From: JBMFOH01 sp049969715 [NCBI: bacterium]
GTDB lineage: Bacteria > DUMJ01
DNA length: 43,461 nucleotides
Assembly (NCBI GenBank): GCA_049969715.1
Contig: JBMFOH010000014.1
Location: 1 to 43,461 of the forward strand
Reading direction: 5' to 3'
Both the position numbers and the translations under genes were made by a program. The notes under the pieces were generated by a model. That model saw only the letters and a list, made by a program, of their open reading frames with translations, ran no database searches and was not told the origin of the DNA. Numbering within the stretch: position 1 is the first letter of the stretch; every line of letters starts with the position of its first letter. Shown here one piece after another: positions 8,009-15,511 of this stretch.

Positions 8009-9625
8009 TTATTCTTCTGCCATTATAACCCTTACTACTCCTATATCAGGATGGACCCATACACCAAAATCACTCTCATCCCCATTTCTTTTTCTTGTTA
8101 CAACCCAGTTTCCATCGGTATCAAAGAAACCTTCCTCTACAGACAGATAATTTATATCTCTTGATTTTATAAAATCATTACTATAGAAAACAGATAATGG
8201 AGATCTAATCATATCCTTTCTATATAATAGAAGTCTAAAACCTCCGCCTAACACATAGAATTCTCTTTCATTGGCTTGGATTACTAATCCCCTTCCCCTT
8301 TCTTCTTTTATCTTGTCTCTGTAGCGAAAATCTAAGAATCCAATACTAGGGTCGATTTGATGCATGTACGGATCTACCTGGAAAAATCTAACAAAACCAA
8401 CATATCTTTCTAGATCTAACTTTTGCTCAGCCATATATTCTTCTTGTATAACAGAATGAATCCTACCAGTACCTTGATATTTAACAATAAGAGGTAATGC
8501 GGAAGATAATGCCTTAAAGCTATTTACTATGGGCTTGGCTAAAGGTTTTACTAACCCATCTTTATCTAAAATACTTTCTATACCAAATATATGAAATCCG
8601 ATTGCACTATAATCAGCAATGGCTCGAAACATATTGAGCGAGTTACTTTCATCTATAGATGATTCTGGAATAAATAGTAAGTTATCTTTACGATTATAGA
8701 AACTACAGAAACTACAGTAACTCTTATGATCACGCACATAGATGTCTGGAGCAATCAAATCTATATCCTTTGCCGTCCACTTCCATATATCTAACACTTT
8801 GGGAACCGCTCCACCAGAAGGGTAATTTACTCCAGGGATATCCCATTCAGTAGCCAGCCAGACATTTACATACATAGGAATATTGTAAATTCTTTTTCCC
8901 TCTTTAGCTATCCTATCTATATACCTAGCTATACTCCAAGCAGTAAAAATTTCTTCCCCATCATATCCAAATAGTTCCTGCCAGGAGCCATTATCTCTAG
9001 CTCCATTTTCCTTCCATATATCATGTACTACACTACTAGGACTATCCTTTATAGACCCCATCAAGTCTTTAGGCACTAAACTTTGAAACTCTCTTTCTGC
9101 TTCTTCGCTATAATCTCTCTTTGCTCCGCCCATAATACCTGGTTCATTTTCTACTTGAATTGCAATTACTGTATGATACTTTTCATCTATACTTTTTATA
9201 TGCTCCATTAATGCTGATAATGCCCTTACATCGGCATTTAGGTTATCTTTGCAGTGTGATGAAAGGACATAAGTAGATGCCCCTTCCCTAGTAATCACTC
9301 TCTTAAACCTCCTTGGATTATTCTTTATCCAGGAAGGTACATACTTCATTGCTCCATTCTTCCATGTACCAAACCAAAGTAGTATGAGTTTCAGATTATA
9401 GCTTCTTGCAGTCTCTATTATCTGATCTACTATAGAAAAATTAAAATAGCCTTCTTCAGGCTCTATAAGTTCCCAGTATATTGGAATTTCAGCAGTATTA
9501 GCATTTATCTCTTTTAATGCCTTCCAAGCCGTTTCTAACTCTTCTATGGTGTAGGCACTAGAATTATGAACCTGCCCACCTAAAGGAAAGAAAAGTTGAT
9601 TATTAATCTTAAAGATTGTTCTCAT
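8009..9625 (-). CDS. clan GH-A glycosidase (GH35/GH42-like, DUF5597 type)
   Basis: This 538-residue (beta/alpha)8 glycosidase resembles the beta-galactosidases annotated as GH35/42 with a C-terminal DUF5597 domain. The N-terminal barrel has GGQVHNSSA, then IQVENEPG with likely acid/base Glu161, and LFIPES with likely nucleophile Glu321. The spacing of about 160 residues fits GH-A retaining enzymes. A beta-rich C-terminal domain follows about residue 390. There is no signal peptide, so it acts in the cytosol on imported oligosaccharides. SD GGAGGTGAT precedes ATG 9625. It lies between an MBL hydrolase and a dipeptide epimerase in one operon. Specificity for beta-galactosides is inference. Confidence 0.85.
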   Translation of the reverse strand: MRTIFKINNQLFFPLGGQVHNSSAYTIEELETAWKALKEINANTAEIPIYWELIEPEEGYFNFSIVDQIIETARSYNLKLILLWFGTWKNGAMKYVPSWIKNNPRRFKRVITREGASTYVLSSHCKDNLNADVRALSALMEHIKSIDEKYHTVIAIQVENEPGIMGGAKRDYSEEAEREFQSLVPKDLMGSIKDSPSSVVHDIWKENGARDNGSWQELFGYDGEEIFTAWSIARYIDRIAKEGKRIYNIPMYVNVWLATEWDIPGVNYPSGGAVPKVLDIWKWTAKDIDLIAPDIYVRDHKSYCSFCSFYNRKDNLLFIPESSIDESNSLNMFRAIADYSAIGFHIFGIESILDKDGLVKPLAKPIVNSFKALSSALPLIVKYQGTGRIHSVIQEEYMAEQKLDLERYVGFVRFFQVDPYMHQIDPSIGFLDFRYRDKIKEERGRGLVIQANEREFYVLGGGFRLLLYRKDMIRSPLSVFYSNDFIKSRDINYLSVEEGFFDTDGNWVVTRKRNGDESDFGVWVHPDIGVVRVIMAEE

Positions 9626-9649
9626 AGGTATTTATCACCTCCATAAAAA

Positions 9650-10360
9650 TTAATCTTCTAATAATATAGTCCCTGTAGATACCTTTATAACACTATTTCC
9701 AAACTCCTGCTGAAATAATTTAACTGCCCTTTCTCCTGTACAGTGGCAAGGAGCCACTCTTTCTATATTGAGACTTTTAAATTCTTCAACTATAAGATAT
9801 ATTTCATCATCAGACTTATCGTATAAGTGAAAGCCACCAAGTACTAATCCTATTGGATATGGAAATATCTCCTTAACCCTTTTAAGCATAGTAATAATTC
9901 CTGGGTGGGCACATCCCGTAATTATAGTAAGCTTATCCTCTTTTACTACTAGAGCCTGCTCTGGCAAGGAGCTATTAGCGTAGCTACCTATTATCTCTCC
10001 TGTAGTAAATACGTTTTCTTTTATCTCTATAGGCTCATCTACTTCTACCATATCTACATTAAAACTCCTTACCTTTTCTTTAAATTCTACACTAAAGTTC
10101 TTACAGACGAAGGTCTTTACTGAAGGATTCTCTCTTAAAATATACCAAAGTCCACCTATATGGTCCCAATGTTCATGAGATATAACAACATACCTTAATT
10201 GAGACACATTAACATTAAATCTTTTAAGGTTCTCTCTTAAGACATCTTCGTTAGAAAACGTATCAAAGAGTAGGTCTTCTCCAATCAGAAAAGAAACTCC
10301 CCACCCTATAGTCCTTCTCTCAAGTTCTGTTGATGCTTCAGCAATAATCTTTATCTTCAT
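9650..10360 (-). CDS. MBL-fold metal-dependent hydrolase (COG1237-like)
   Basis: This 236-residue metallo-beta-lactamase-fold protein has the metal motif HEHWDHIGG, then GCAHPGI, GGFHLYD and PCHCTGE. This set is typical of the COG1237 branch, which includes the archaeal MJ0301-type enzyme annotated as a pterin ribofuranosyl-aminobenzene phosphate synthase. A real role in pterin metabolism is not shown here, so I leave the reaction open. It is cytosolic and is the first gene of the glycosidase - epimerase operon (24 nt to the next start). SD AAGGAGGAGG precedes ATG 10360. Its promoter region overlaps the tandem boxes at 10378-10417, so the neighbouring response regulator could control it. Confidence 0.88.
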   Translation of the reverse strand: MKIKIIAEASTELERRTIGWGVSFLIGEDLLFDTFSNEDVLRENLKRFNVNVSQLRYVVISHEHWDHIGGLWYILRENPSVKTFVCKNFSVEFKEKVRSFNVDMVEVDEPIEIKENVFTTGEIIGSYANSSLPEQALVVKEDKLTIITGCAHPGIITMLKRVKEIFPYPIGLVLGGFHLYDKSDDEIYLIVEEFKSLNIERVAPCHCTGERAVKLFQQEFGNSVIKVSTGTILLED

Positions 10361-10377
10361 AAAACCTCCTCCTTAAA

Positions 10378-10417
10378 CTCTAAGGAAATTTTAAGCTTAC
10401 TTTTAACTACTATTAAG
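10378..10417 (+). promoter_or_regulatory. tandem 11-bp boxes, candidate response-regulator sites
   Basis: Four YWYTAAG-like heptamers start at 10378 (CTCTAAG), 10389 (TTTTAAG), 10401 (TTTTAAC) and 10411 (TATTAAG), at 10-12-bp steps on one face of the helix. The first two form CTCTAAGGAAATTTTAAG, which matches 12798-12815 at 15 of 18 positions. The array lies upstream of a possible -10 (TATAAA, 10427-10432) for the plus gene. It also overlaps a possible minus promoter for the MBL gene (TTAATA 10416-10411, TAAAAT 10393-10388). OmpR-type regulators bind such direct repeats. Confidence 0.6.
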
Positions 10418-10465
10418 TATATCATTTATAAAATGTAATTAGTATTAAATATAGAGGTGTTGAAG

Positions 10466-10834
10466 ATGAAAAGATTACTAGCTGTTTTAGTTTTAACTGG
10501 GATACTAACAAGCTATTTTTATGGAATTAGTCTTGCCTGTGAAATGAAGCTCACTCCCGATAAATTCAATGTCAAAGTTGGAGAAAAAGTTGCTTTTACC
10601 CTAGAGAGGATACAGGTCCACAGAAACTGTGTCCTTCCATTAGAAGAGACTAAGATAGAGATCAAGGGAGGAAAGGTTGTAGACCCAGGTAAGTGGACAA
10701 AAAAGGATGGGATAGATATACTAAAGTTTACTGTCCAATTTACTACGCCTGGGGAAGCAAGTGTAACTATTATAAGAGACTGTCCTAAAGAAGGGCTGCA
10801 AACGGTAACAGTAAAAGGAACAGTATCCAAGTAA
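10466..10834 (+). CDS. small secreted Ig-like protein with three cysteines, function unknown
   Basis: I do not recognise this 122-residue protein. It has an N-terminal signal peptide with probable cleavage S-L-A before Cys25. The mature part is about 98 residues with a beta-sandwich pattern: CEMKLTPDKFNVKVGEKV, HRNC (52-55), and TPGEASVTIIRDC. The three cysteines are at 25, 55 and 106, and HRNC could bind metal or haem. Start ATG 10466 is chosen because AGAGGTG lies 6 bases upstream; GTG 10457 lies inside the SD. It is convergent with a histidine kinase and shares tandem operator boxes with the NapH-like gene at the other end of the cluster. I infer a periplasmic redox or metal-binding partner of that membrane protein. 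Confidence 0.85.
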   Translation: MKRLLAVLVLTGILTSYFYGISLACEMKLTPDKFNVKVGEKVAFTLERIQVHRNCVLPLEETKIEIKGGKVVDPGKWTKKDGIDILKFTVQFTTPGEASVTIIRDCPKEGLQTVTVKGTVSK

Positions 10835-10844
10835 TAGGTATAAC

Positions 10845-10890
10845 AGGGAGTACTTTCTATCTCTTCGGAATAAGATAGAAGGTACTCCCT
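10845..10890. terminator. 18-bp bidirectional hairpin between convergent genes
   Basis: Positions 10845-10862 pair with 10873-10890 over 18 bp with one G-T wobble. The loop contains CTTCGGAATA, in which CTTCGG could form a UUCG tetraloop. The left arm holds the last bases and the stop codon (10857-10859) of the histidine kinase. U-tracts on both sides are short, so termination may be partial. It separates the secreted-protein gene from the kinase gene. Confidence 0.65.
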
Positions 10891-12086
10891 TTAAGCTCTT
10901 CACTATCAACACGGATTTCAAAGTTAAGTAGATTAGCAAGTTTCTTTGCTAGAGAAAGACCAAGTCCGTAGCCTTTACTCTGTCTTGCTTCTTCAAGTTT
11001 AAAGAACCTCTCAAAAATCTTCTCCCTCTCTTCTAATGGGATACCCTTTCCATAATCTCTAACAAACAACTTATCTCTTTCACAGCCAATATCTATTACT
11101 TTTCTGTCTAAGCTATTCTTTGTAGCATTTTCAACTAGGATATTAAAGATAATCTCTAATAAAGGTTTAGAGGAGTAGAAATCTTTAGGATAATCAGATA
11201 GCACTACGTTGAACTGGAAATCAGGATAAAGTTTACTATAATAGGTTTTCCTTTCTTTAAGGAGGTTTTTTAAGTCGATCTTTTCTAAATAGACCCTCTC
11301 CTGAGTCTTTATCGTCTCTAATAGGGTATCTATGAGTTTACTCATCCCTATACTCGTGTCTTCGATGGATTTGAGCGCCTCATCTAGAACTTTTCTATCC
11401 TCTTTTCCCCACCTATTTAGTAGCCTTATGTAACCTAAAATAGCGGTTAATGGGGTTCTGAGCTCATGTGATACATCTGCTATAAACTGCTCCTGCATCT
11501 TGTAGGCATTGTTAACTCTGTCAAGCATATTATTTATAGTCAGAGCTAGGTCTGTAAGTTCATCGTTAGTATTAGGTATCTCTATCCTCCTATCTAATCC
11601 CTTTATATCTATCTCCTTAGCGGTAGAGATAATCTTTCTGATTGGAGATAGAAATCTCCAAGAGAGTATGTAGCCAAGAAATATAGAGAGTATGATACTA
11701 ATAAAGGAAAGTATAGTGGTAAAATATTTCAGTCTATTAAGAGCCAGAACAGTAGGGGTTATATCCTTACCCAAAAGGTAAACCCCTTTCCTTACTAGAA
11801 GGACATATATATCGGAAGCCTTATAAATTCCTTCTTTATCTTTCAAGCCCAGATTAAATGGGTCCTGTATAATCTTATCTTTAGATGCTATATAGAGTGA
11901 AGCAAATTTACCATAACCGAGACCTCTCCCTATATAATTTTCAACTTCTGGACCTTTTAAGAGGCTTTTTTTATTCTCGTCTAGCAGTAATCTCTCAATA
12001 TTCCAATAGGAAAAGACTAACAAAGATATGGTGAATATTATAAATATGGATGCATATATCAGTGTCAATTTTACTGCTATCTTCAA
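10857..12086 (-). CDS. membrane sensor histidine kinase
   Basis: This 409-residue kinase has TM1 at about 7-27, an extracytoplasmic sensor domain of about 95 residues, TM2 at about 122-143 and HAMP at about 144-195. HisKA follows with FIADVSHELRTPL (phospho-His207). The ATPase domain has the N box (Asn320 in NILVENATKNS), DYGKGIP (344-350), FERFF and GYGLGL (372-377). All catalytic boxes are intact. The start is TTG 12086, six bases after GAGG; its first bases overlap the response regulator stop. The sensor domain shows no family I know. Neighbours (a secreted Cys protein and a 4Fe-4S membrane protein) suggest redox, metal or thiol stress as the signal, which is inference. Confidence 0.95.
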   Translation of the reverse strand: MKIAVKLTLIYASIFIIFTISLLVFSYWNIERLLLDENKKSLLKGPEVENYIGRGLGYGKFASLYIASKDKIIQDPFNLGLKDKEGIYKASDIYVLLVRKGVYLLGKDITPTVLALNRLKYFTTILSFISIILSIFLGYILSWRFLSPIRKIISTAKEIDIKGLDRRIEIPNTNDELTDLALTINNMLDRVNNAYKMQEQFIADVSHELRTPLTAILGYIRLLNRWGKEDRKVLDEALKSIEDTSIGMSKLIDTLLETIKTQERVYLEKIDLKNLLKERKTYYSKLYPDFQFNVVLSDYPKDFYSSKPLLEIIFNILVENATKNSLDRKVIDIGCERDKLFVRDYGKGIPLEEREKIFERFFKLEEARQSKGYGLGLSLAKKLANLLNFEIRVDSEELKGSTFYLIPKR

Positions 12087-12754
12087 CTGTCACCTCTAAA
12101 GGTGTATCCAACTCCTCTTATAGTCTTTATATATTTACCCTTTTCTCCTAATTTCTTTCTAAGATAATTTATATACACCTCAACCAGATTCTCCCTTTCT
12201 CCTTCGTAATCTCCCCAAACTACCTCTAAAATTCTCTCTTTACTCAAGACAATATCCTTATTCTGCATTAGAAGAAGGAGAAGAGAAAATTCCGTTTTAG
12301 AGAGCTCTATCTCTTTCCCATCAACAAATACTCTATACTGATCTGGTAAAAGTTCTATACCAAAAAGATTTATACTGACTTGCTTTATAGATTCTCTTCT
12401 TCTAGATACCGCCTCTATTCTTGCTATAAGTTCTTCTATACTAAAAGGCTTTACAAGATAATCATCTGCACCATATTTGAACGCTTCTAGTTTATCCTTT
12501 ATATCTCCTAAGGCAGTAAGCATAATAATCCCTACATTGGCATCCTTATCTCTTAATCTCTTTGCCACTTCTTTTCCATTTAAACCCGGAAGGAGTATAT
12601 CTAAGATTACTATGTCAGGTTTGAACTCTTCAAATTCAATTAAGGCATCGTATCCATCACTTACTACCCGAGTTATATAACCTTCATGGGATAATTCCAA
12701 CTCTAAGACTCGAGATATTTTAGGATCATCCTCAACTATAAGTGTCTTTTTCAT
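12083..12754 (-). CDS. OmpR/PhoB-family response regulator
   Basis: This 223-residue regulator has a receiver domain with acidic Asp9/Asp10, phospho-acceptor Asp52 (VILDILLPG), Thr80 and Lys102 (VKPFS). A C-terminal winged helix follows from about residue 128, ending VEVYINYLRKKLG...IRGVGYTF. It overlaps the downstream kinase by four bases, the usual arrangement of a cognate pair. Its own promoter (TATAAT, 12781-12776 on the minus strand) has a poor -35 (CTTAGA) lying in the tandem box array at 12798-12815. The pair is therefore probably autoregulated. SD GAGGG precedes ATG 12754. Confidence 0.96.
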   Translation of the reverse strand: MKKTLIVEDDPKISRVLELELSHEGYITRVVSDGYDALIEFEEFKPDIVILDILLPGLNGKEVAKRLRDKDANVGIIMLTALGDIKDKLEAFKYGADDYLVKPFSIEELIARIEAVSRRRESIKQVSINLFGIELLPDQYRVFVDGKEIELSKTEFSLLLLLMQNKDIVLSKERILEVVWGDYEGERENLVEVYINYLRKKLGEKGKYIKTIRGVGYTFRGDS

Positions 12755-12775
12755 CTTTAATACCCTCTAAGTTCT

Positions 12776-12853
12776 ATTATACACTAAAAACTTAAAACTC
12801 TAAGGCTCTTTTAAGTTTTAATCAAACTAAGCTTAAGAATCTACACATAGAAT
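12776..12853. promoter_or_regulatory. divergent promoter region with tandem response-regulator boxes
   Basis: Boxes CTCTAAG (12798), TTTTAAG (12809) and GCTTAAG (12831) fall at multiples of 11 bp. CTCTAAGGCTCTTTTAAG (12798-12815) matches the array at 10378-10395. To the left, TATAAT (12781-12776, minus) serves the response regulator, with its -35 position inside the first box. To the right, TAGAAT (12848-12853, plus) serves the NapH-like gene, with the boxes ending next to its -35 position. Weak -35 elements under the boxes suggest activation. Confidence 0.6.
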
Positions 12854-12875
12854 AAAAGAAAAACGGAGGTGCAAG

Positions 12876-13628
12876 ATGAATCAAATTTTAGAAACACTAA
12901 GTAGATACTACCTGTGGATAATATTTATGGGGACAGGTATAGTAATATACTTATTAAAACTAAGCCTTTTAAGAAAGGCAATGCTCTTTTTAAGCGTTGT
13001 AGTCCTTGGATTCTATCTTGGAGCTTGCCCCTGTCCAAGTGGTTCCATATTCCATATATTTACAAGCGTAGGAGCTTTTCTGTTTATATTTACCACTATA
13101 GTTACACTTCTATTTGGAAGAGTCTACTGCGGATGGGTATGTCCTCTAGGAGCAGTGCAAGAACTCATTCATATAGATAAGTACAGAATAAAAGTTCCTA
13201 GAAAGCTAGACAGATATTTAAGATATATAAGGTTTTTTATTCTTGGAATCTTTCTCTATCTCACCATCGCTAACTCTAGATATATATGGGGAAAATATGA
13301 GCCATTCAAGGTGCTCTTTAACTTTAATGGGAACACTTTGACCTTTTCTCTCTTATTAATAATATTGGGTTCATCTATGTTTATAGAGAGAGTGTTCTGC
13401 AGATATATATGTCCTATGGGAGGTTTTCTATCTATAGTCTCTAGATTCTCTATATTTGGTATAAAGATAGACAAGAATAAGTGTATAAACTGTCAAAGAT
13501 GCGAAAAGATATGTCCAGTGGGAGCAATAGAAGATAGGGAAAAAGAAACAGCAATCAATAAAGGAGAATGTATAGGCTGCCTTAGATGTAAGGACATATG
13601 CATTAAAGGGGCTCCAAATTGTAAATAG
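12876..13628 (+). CDS. NapH-like 4Fe-4S polyferredoxin membrane protein
   Basis: This 250-residue membrane protein has about four or five TM segments and Fer4_5-type motifs CGWVCPLG (85-92) and CRYICPMG (175-182). The C-terminal cytoplasmic domain holds two 4Fe-4S clusters, C203-x2-C206-x2-C209-x3-C213 and C232-x2-C235-x2-C238-x3-C242. This is the NapH/NosR/CcoG-like layout, which moves electrons from quinol or ferredoxin across the membrane. A further C-P-C-P (51-54) after TM2 is unusual. SD ACGGAGGTG precedes ATG 12876. No nap, nos or cco genes are nearby. Instead it pairs with the small secreted Cys protein through shared operator boxes. The electron acceptor is unknown. Confidence 0.92.
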   Translation: MNQILETLSRYYLWIIFMGTGIVIYLLKLSLLRKAMLFLSVVVLGFYLGACPCPSGSIFHIFTSVGAFLFIFTTIVTLLFGRVYCGWVCPLGAVQELIHIDKYRIKVPRKLDRYLRYIRFFILGIFLYLTIANSRYIWGKYEPFKVLFNFNGNTLTFSLLLIILGSSMFIERVFCRYICPMGGFLSIVSRFSIFGIKIDKNKCINCQRCEKICPVGAIEDREKETAINKGECIGCLRCKDICIKGAPNCK

Positions 13629-13646
13629 AGCCCCTCTTTCTTCTCT
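13608..13646 (+). terminator. terminator overlapping the end of the NapH-like gene
   Basis: GGGGCTC (13608-13614) pairs with GAGCCCC (13628-13634) across a 13-nt loop that includes the last codons and the stop. TCTTTCTTCTCT follows. It lies between convergent genes. Confidence 0.7.
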
Positions 13647-14493
13647 AAGATAATTTAATAGCCTGTCTTAATAGCTGAATACTGGCTAAGATGCCCTCTT
13701 CTGAGGATGATTTTCCTTCAAACTCTATAGATAGATAACCATTATAGGCAACATTTTTAAGCATTCTAACTATCTTCACATAATCAGGATTGAGGTTGAA
13801 GTCATAGAATATTCCACCACCCCAGTAAGTCTTTGCATGGACAAGCACAGTATAGGGGATAAGAGATCTTAGCTGTTCATAGGTATTCTCTCTGAAATTT
13901 CCACAATCTAAACAAACCTTCAACCATTTACTATTAACACCATTTATAATATCTAATACACCTTTAGCTGAATAGGTAAGTCCCCAATGATTTTCTACCG
14001 CTAATACTATTCCATACTGGCTAGCAAATTCAGTACATTCTCTGAAGCACTCTATATTCCACTCTACCCCCTGCTCATAAGAATACCCTGGTAAAGGAGG
14101 TTCCTTCCCATCCAATGCCATTAATTCTATAAAATCTTTAACAGTTCCCCATCTACCGCCAAAGACCCTTATTATTGGAGCCCCCAACTTAGAAGCTATA
14201 ACTATCCACTTTTTAACCTTTTCTACCTCTGATTTTCTTACCTCAGGGTCTGGATTTACAAAATTATTATGGACAGAAAGGGCATAGATAGCCTGGGAAT
14301 TTGAAACAGCTAGTTGTTTGACCCTCGCAATGTAATCATCATCCTCTGAAGCAAATTGAACAGCCAAGAGTTCCAGTCCATCAAGTCCATACCTGTGTGC
14401 TAATGGAAAAATGTCCTCTAAAGTAAGATTAGCCTCTTCTGACCTTCCATAGTTGAACCTCTTAAAAGAATAACTAGAGCTTCCTATTCGCAT
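13645..14493 (-). CDS. sugar phosphate isomerase/epimerase (AP-endonuclease-2-like TIM barrel)
   Basis: This 282-residue xylose-isomerase-like TIM barrel has GLDGLELLAVQF, IRVFGGRWG, VLAVENHWG (metal Glu), VCLDCGNF (Asp), VHAKTYWGGG (His) and LSIEFEGKSS (Glu). These residues build the divalent metal site of sugar or inosose isomerases, epimerases and dehydratases. I start at ATG 14493, four bases after AAGGAGG; the longer frame from TTG 14511 would contain the SD. It is a single gene, convergent with the NapH-like gene and with its 5' end facing the divergent ClpP-like gene. The substrate cannot be told from sequence. Confidence 0.85.
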   Translation of the reverse strand: MRIGSSSYSFKRFNYGRSEEANLTLEDIFPLAHRYGLDGLELLAVQFASEDDDYIARVKQLAVSNSQAIYALSVHNNFVNPDPEVRKSEVEKVKKWIVIASKLGAPIIRVFGGRWGTVKDFIELMALDGKEPPLPGYSYEQGVEWNIECFRECTEFASQYGIVLAVENHWGLTYSAKGVLDIINGVNSKWLKVCLDCGNFRENTYEQLRSLIPYTVLVHAKTYWGGGIFYDFNLNPDYVKIVRMLKNVAYNGYLSIEFEGKSSSEEGILASIQLLRQAIKLS

Positions 14494-14574
14494 CTTATCC
14501 TCCTTACTCAAATTATACTTTCAATAATTATATCACGTCACCATTCTTAAACCATAGTTAAATCGCTCGTATAG

Positions 14575-14610
14575 TTGTCATACTCTTCTTATTACATTAT
14601 AATATGTAAT
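14575..14610 (+). promoter_or_regulatory. promoter with palindrome centred on the -10 box
   Basis: TTGTCA (14575-14580), a 17-bp spacer and TATAAT (14598-14603) make a strong promoter for the SDH-type protease gene. The -10 is framed by perfect 7-bp arms: ATTACAT (14591-14597) and ATGTAAT (14604-14610). A repressor bound there would block the promoter. Confidence 0.7.
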
Positions 14611-14634
14611 ATTAAAAACTAAGAGGAGGTAGCT

Positions 14635-15495
14635 ATGAGTATATTAGGTCTTTTATTCTGGATAATCTTCTTATTAACTATGTTTACCCCTTACTTCAGA
14701 AGGAACCTGTTAAACAGCCAAAGGCTTGCTTTAATAAGAGCCATAGAGAAGAGGCGAAATTCAAGAGTTATCACTATAATCCACAGACAGGAAACTGTAA
14801 GCATCTTAGGCTTTCCTATAGCCAGATATCTATCGATAGAGGATTCCGAGATGGCCCTAAGGGCTATAAGAATGACTCCTGAAGATATGCCTATAGATAT
14901 CATCCTTCATACACCAGGGGGTTTAGTACTTGCCTCAGAGCAGATTGCCTGTGCCTTAAAGAGACACAAAGGTAAGGTAACTGCATTTATCCCACACTAT
15001 GCAATGTCAGGAGGGACATTGATAGCCCTTGCAGCAGATGAGATCGTTATGGACCCAGATGCAGTATTAGGACCTGTCGACCCACAGCTAGGAACACAGT
15101 CAGGAGGATACTATCCAGCAGCTTCTATCTTGAAAGCGATTGAACAGCCAAATCCAAATAGAGATGATATATTACTTGTCTTGGGAGATATGGCGAAAAA
15201 AGCTATAAAACAAGTCCATGATTTAGTTTATAATCTTTTAATAGAGCATCACACACCAGAAAGGGCAGAAGAGATTGCCACAATGTTAAGTGAGGGCAGA
15301 TGGACGCATGACTACCCTATTACTGCAGAGTTAGCCAAAGAGATGGGGCTTCCTGTAACTACTGATATGCCTAATGAGGTATACAAACTTATGGACCTAT
15401 ATCCTCAATCCGCCCAGGCAAGACCCTCTGTAGAATATATACCTACGCCATATACACCACCTGTTAGGCCGCCCAGGACAAGGGAAACAAAGTAA
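14635..15495 (+). CDS. membrane-anchored ClpP-like serine protease (SDH family)
   Basis: This 286-residue protein of the SDH proteinase family (ClpP-like fold, related to SppA) has an N-terminal TM helix (about 3-20). The protease core has IILHTPGG, the likely nucleophile Ser in HYAMSGGTLIALAADEI, and DPDAVLGPVDPQLG, where family members carry active-site residues. The C-terminus is Pro-rich (about 255-286). Such enzymes are thought to degrade membrane or misfolded proteins. SD GAGGAGG precedes ATG 14635. It is transcribed alone from the promoter at 14575-14610, with a possible repressor site. It has no NfeD-type partner nearby. The true catalytic dyad needs alignment. Confidence 0.9.
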   Translation: MSILGLLFWIIFLLTMFTPYFRRNLLNSQRLALIRAIEKRRNSRVITIIHRQETVSILGFPIARYLSIEDSEMALRAIRMTPEDMPIDIILHTPGGLVLASEQIACALKRHKGKVTAFIPHYAMSGGTLIALAADEIVMDPDAVLGPVDPQLGTQSGGYYPAASILKAIEQPNPNRDDILLVLGDMAKKAIKQVHDLVYNLLIEHHTPERAEEIATMLSEGRWTHDYPITAELAKEMGLPVTTDMPNEVYKLMDLYPQSAQARPSVEYIPTPYTPPVRPPRTRETK

Positions 15496-15511
15496 CTCTA
15501 AAGAATACCCG

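Noticed and set aside
10519-10830. 103-codon minus frame opposite the small secreted protein
   Set aside because: The plus frame has a signal peptide, SD and operator boxes; the minus frame has none.
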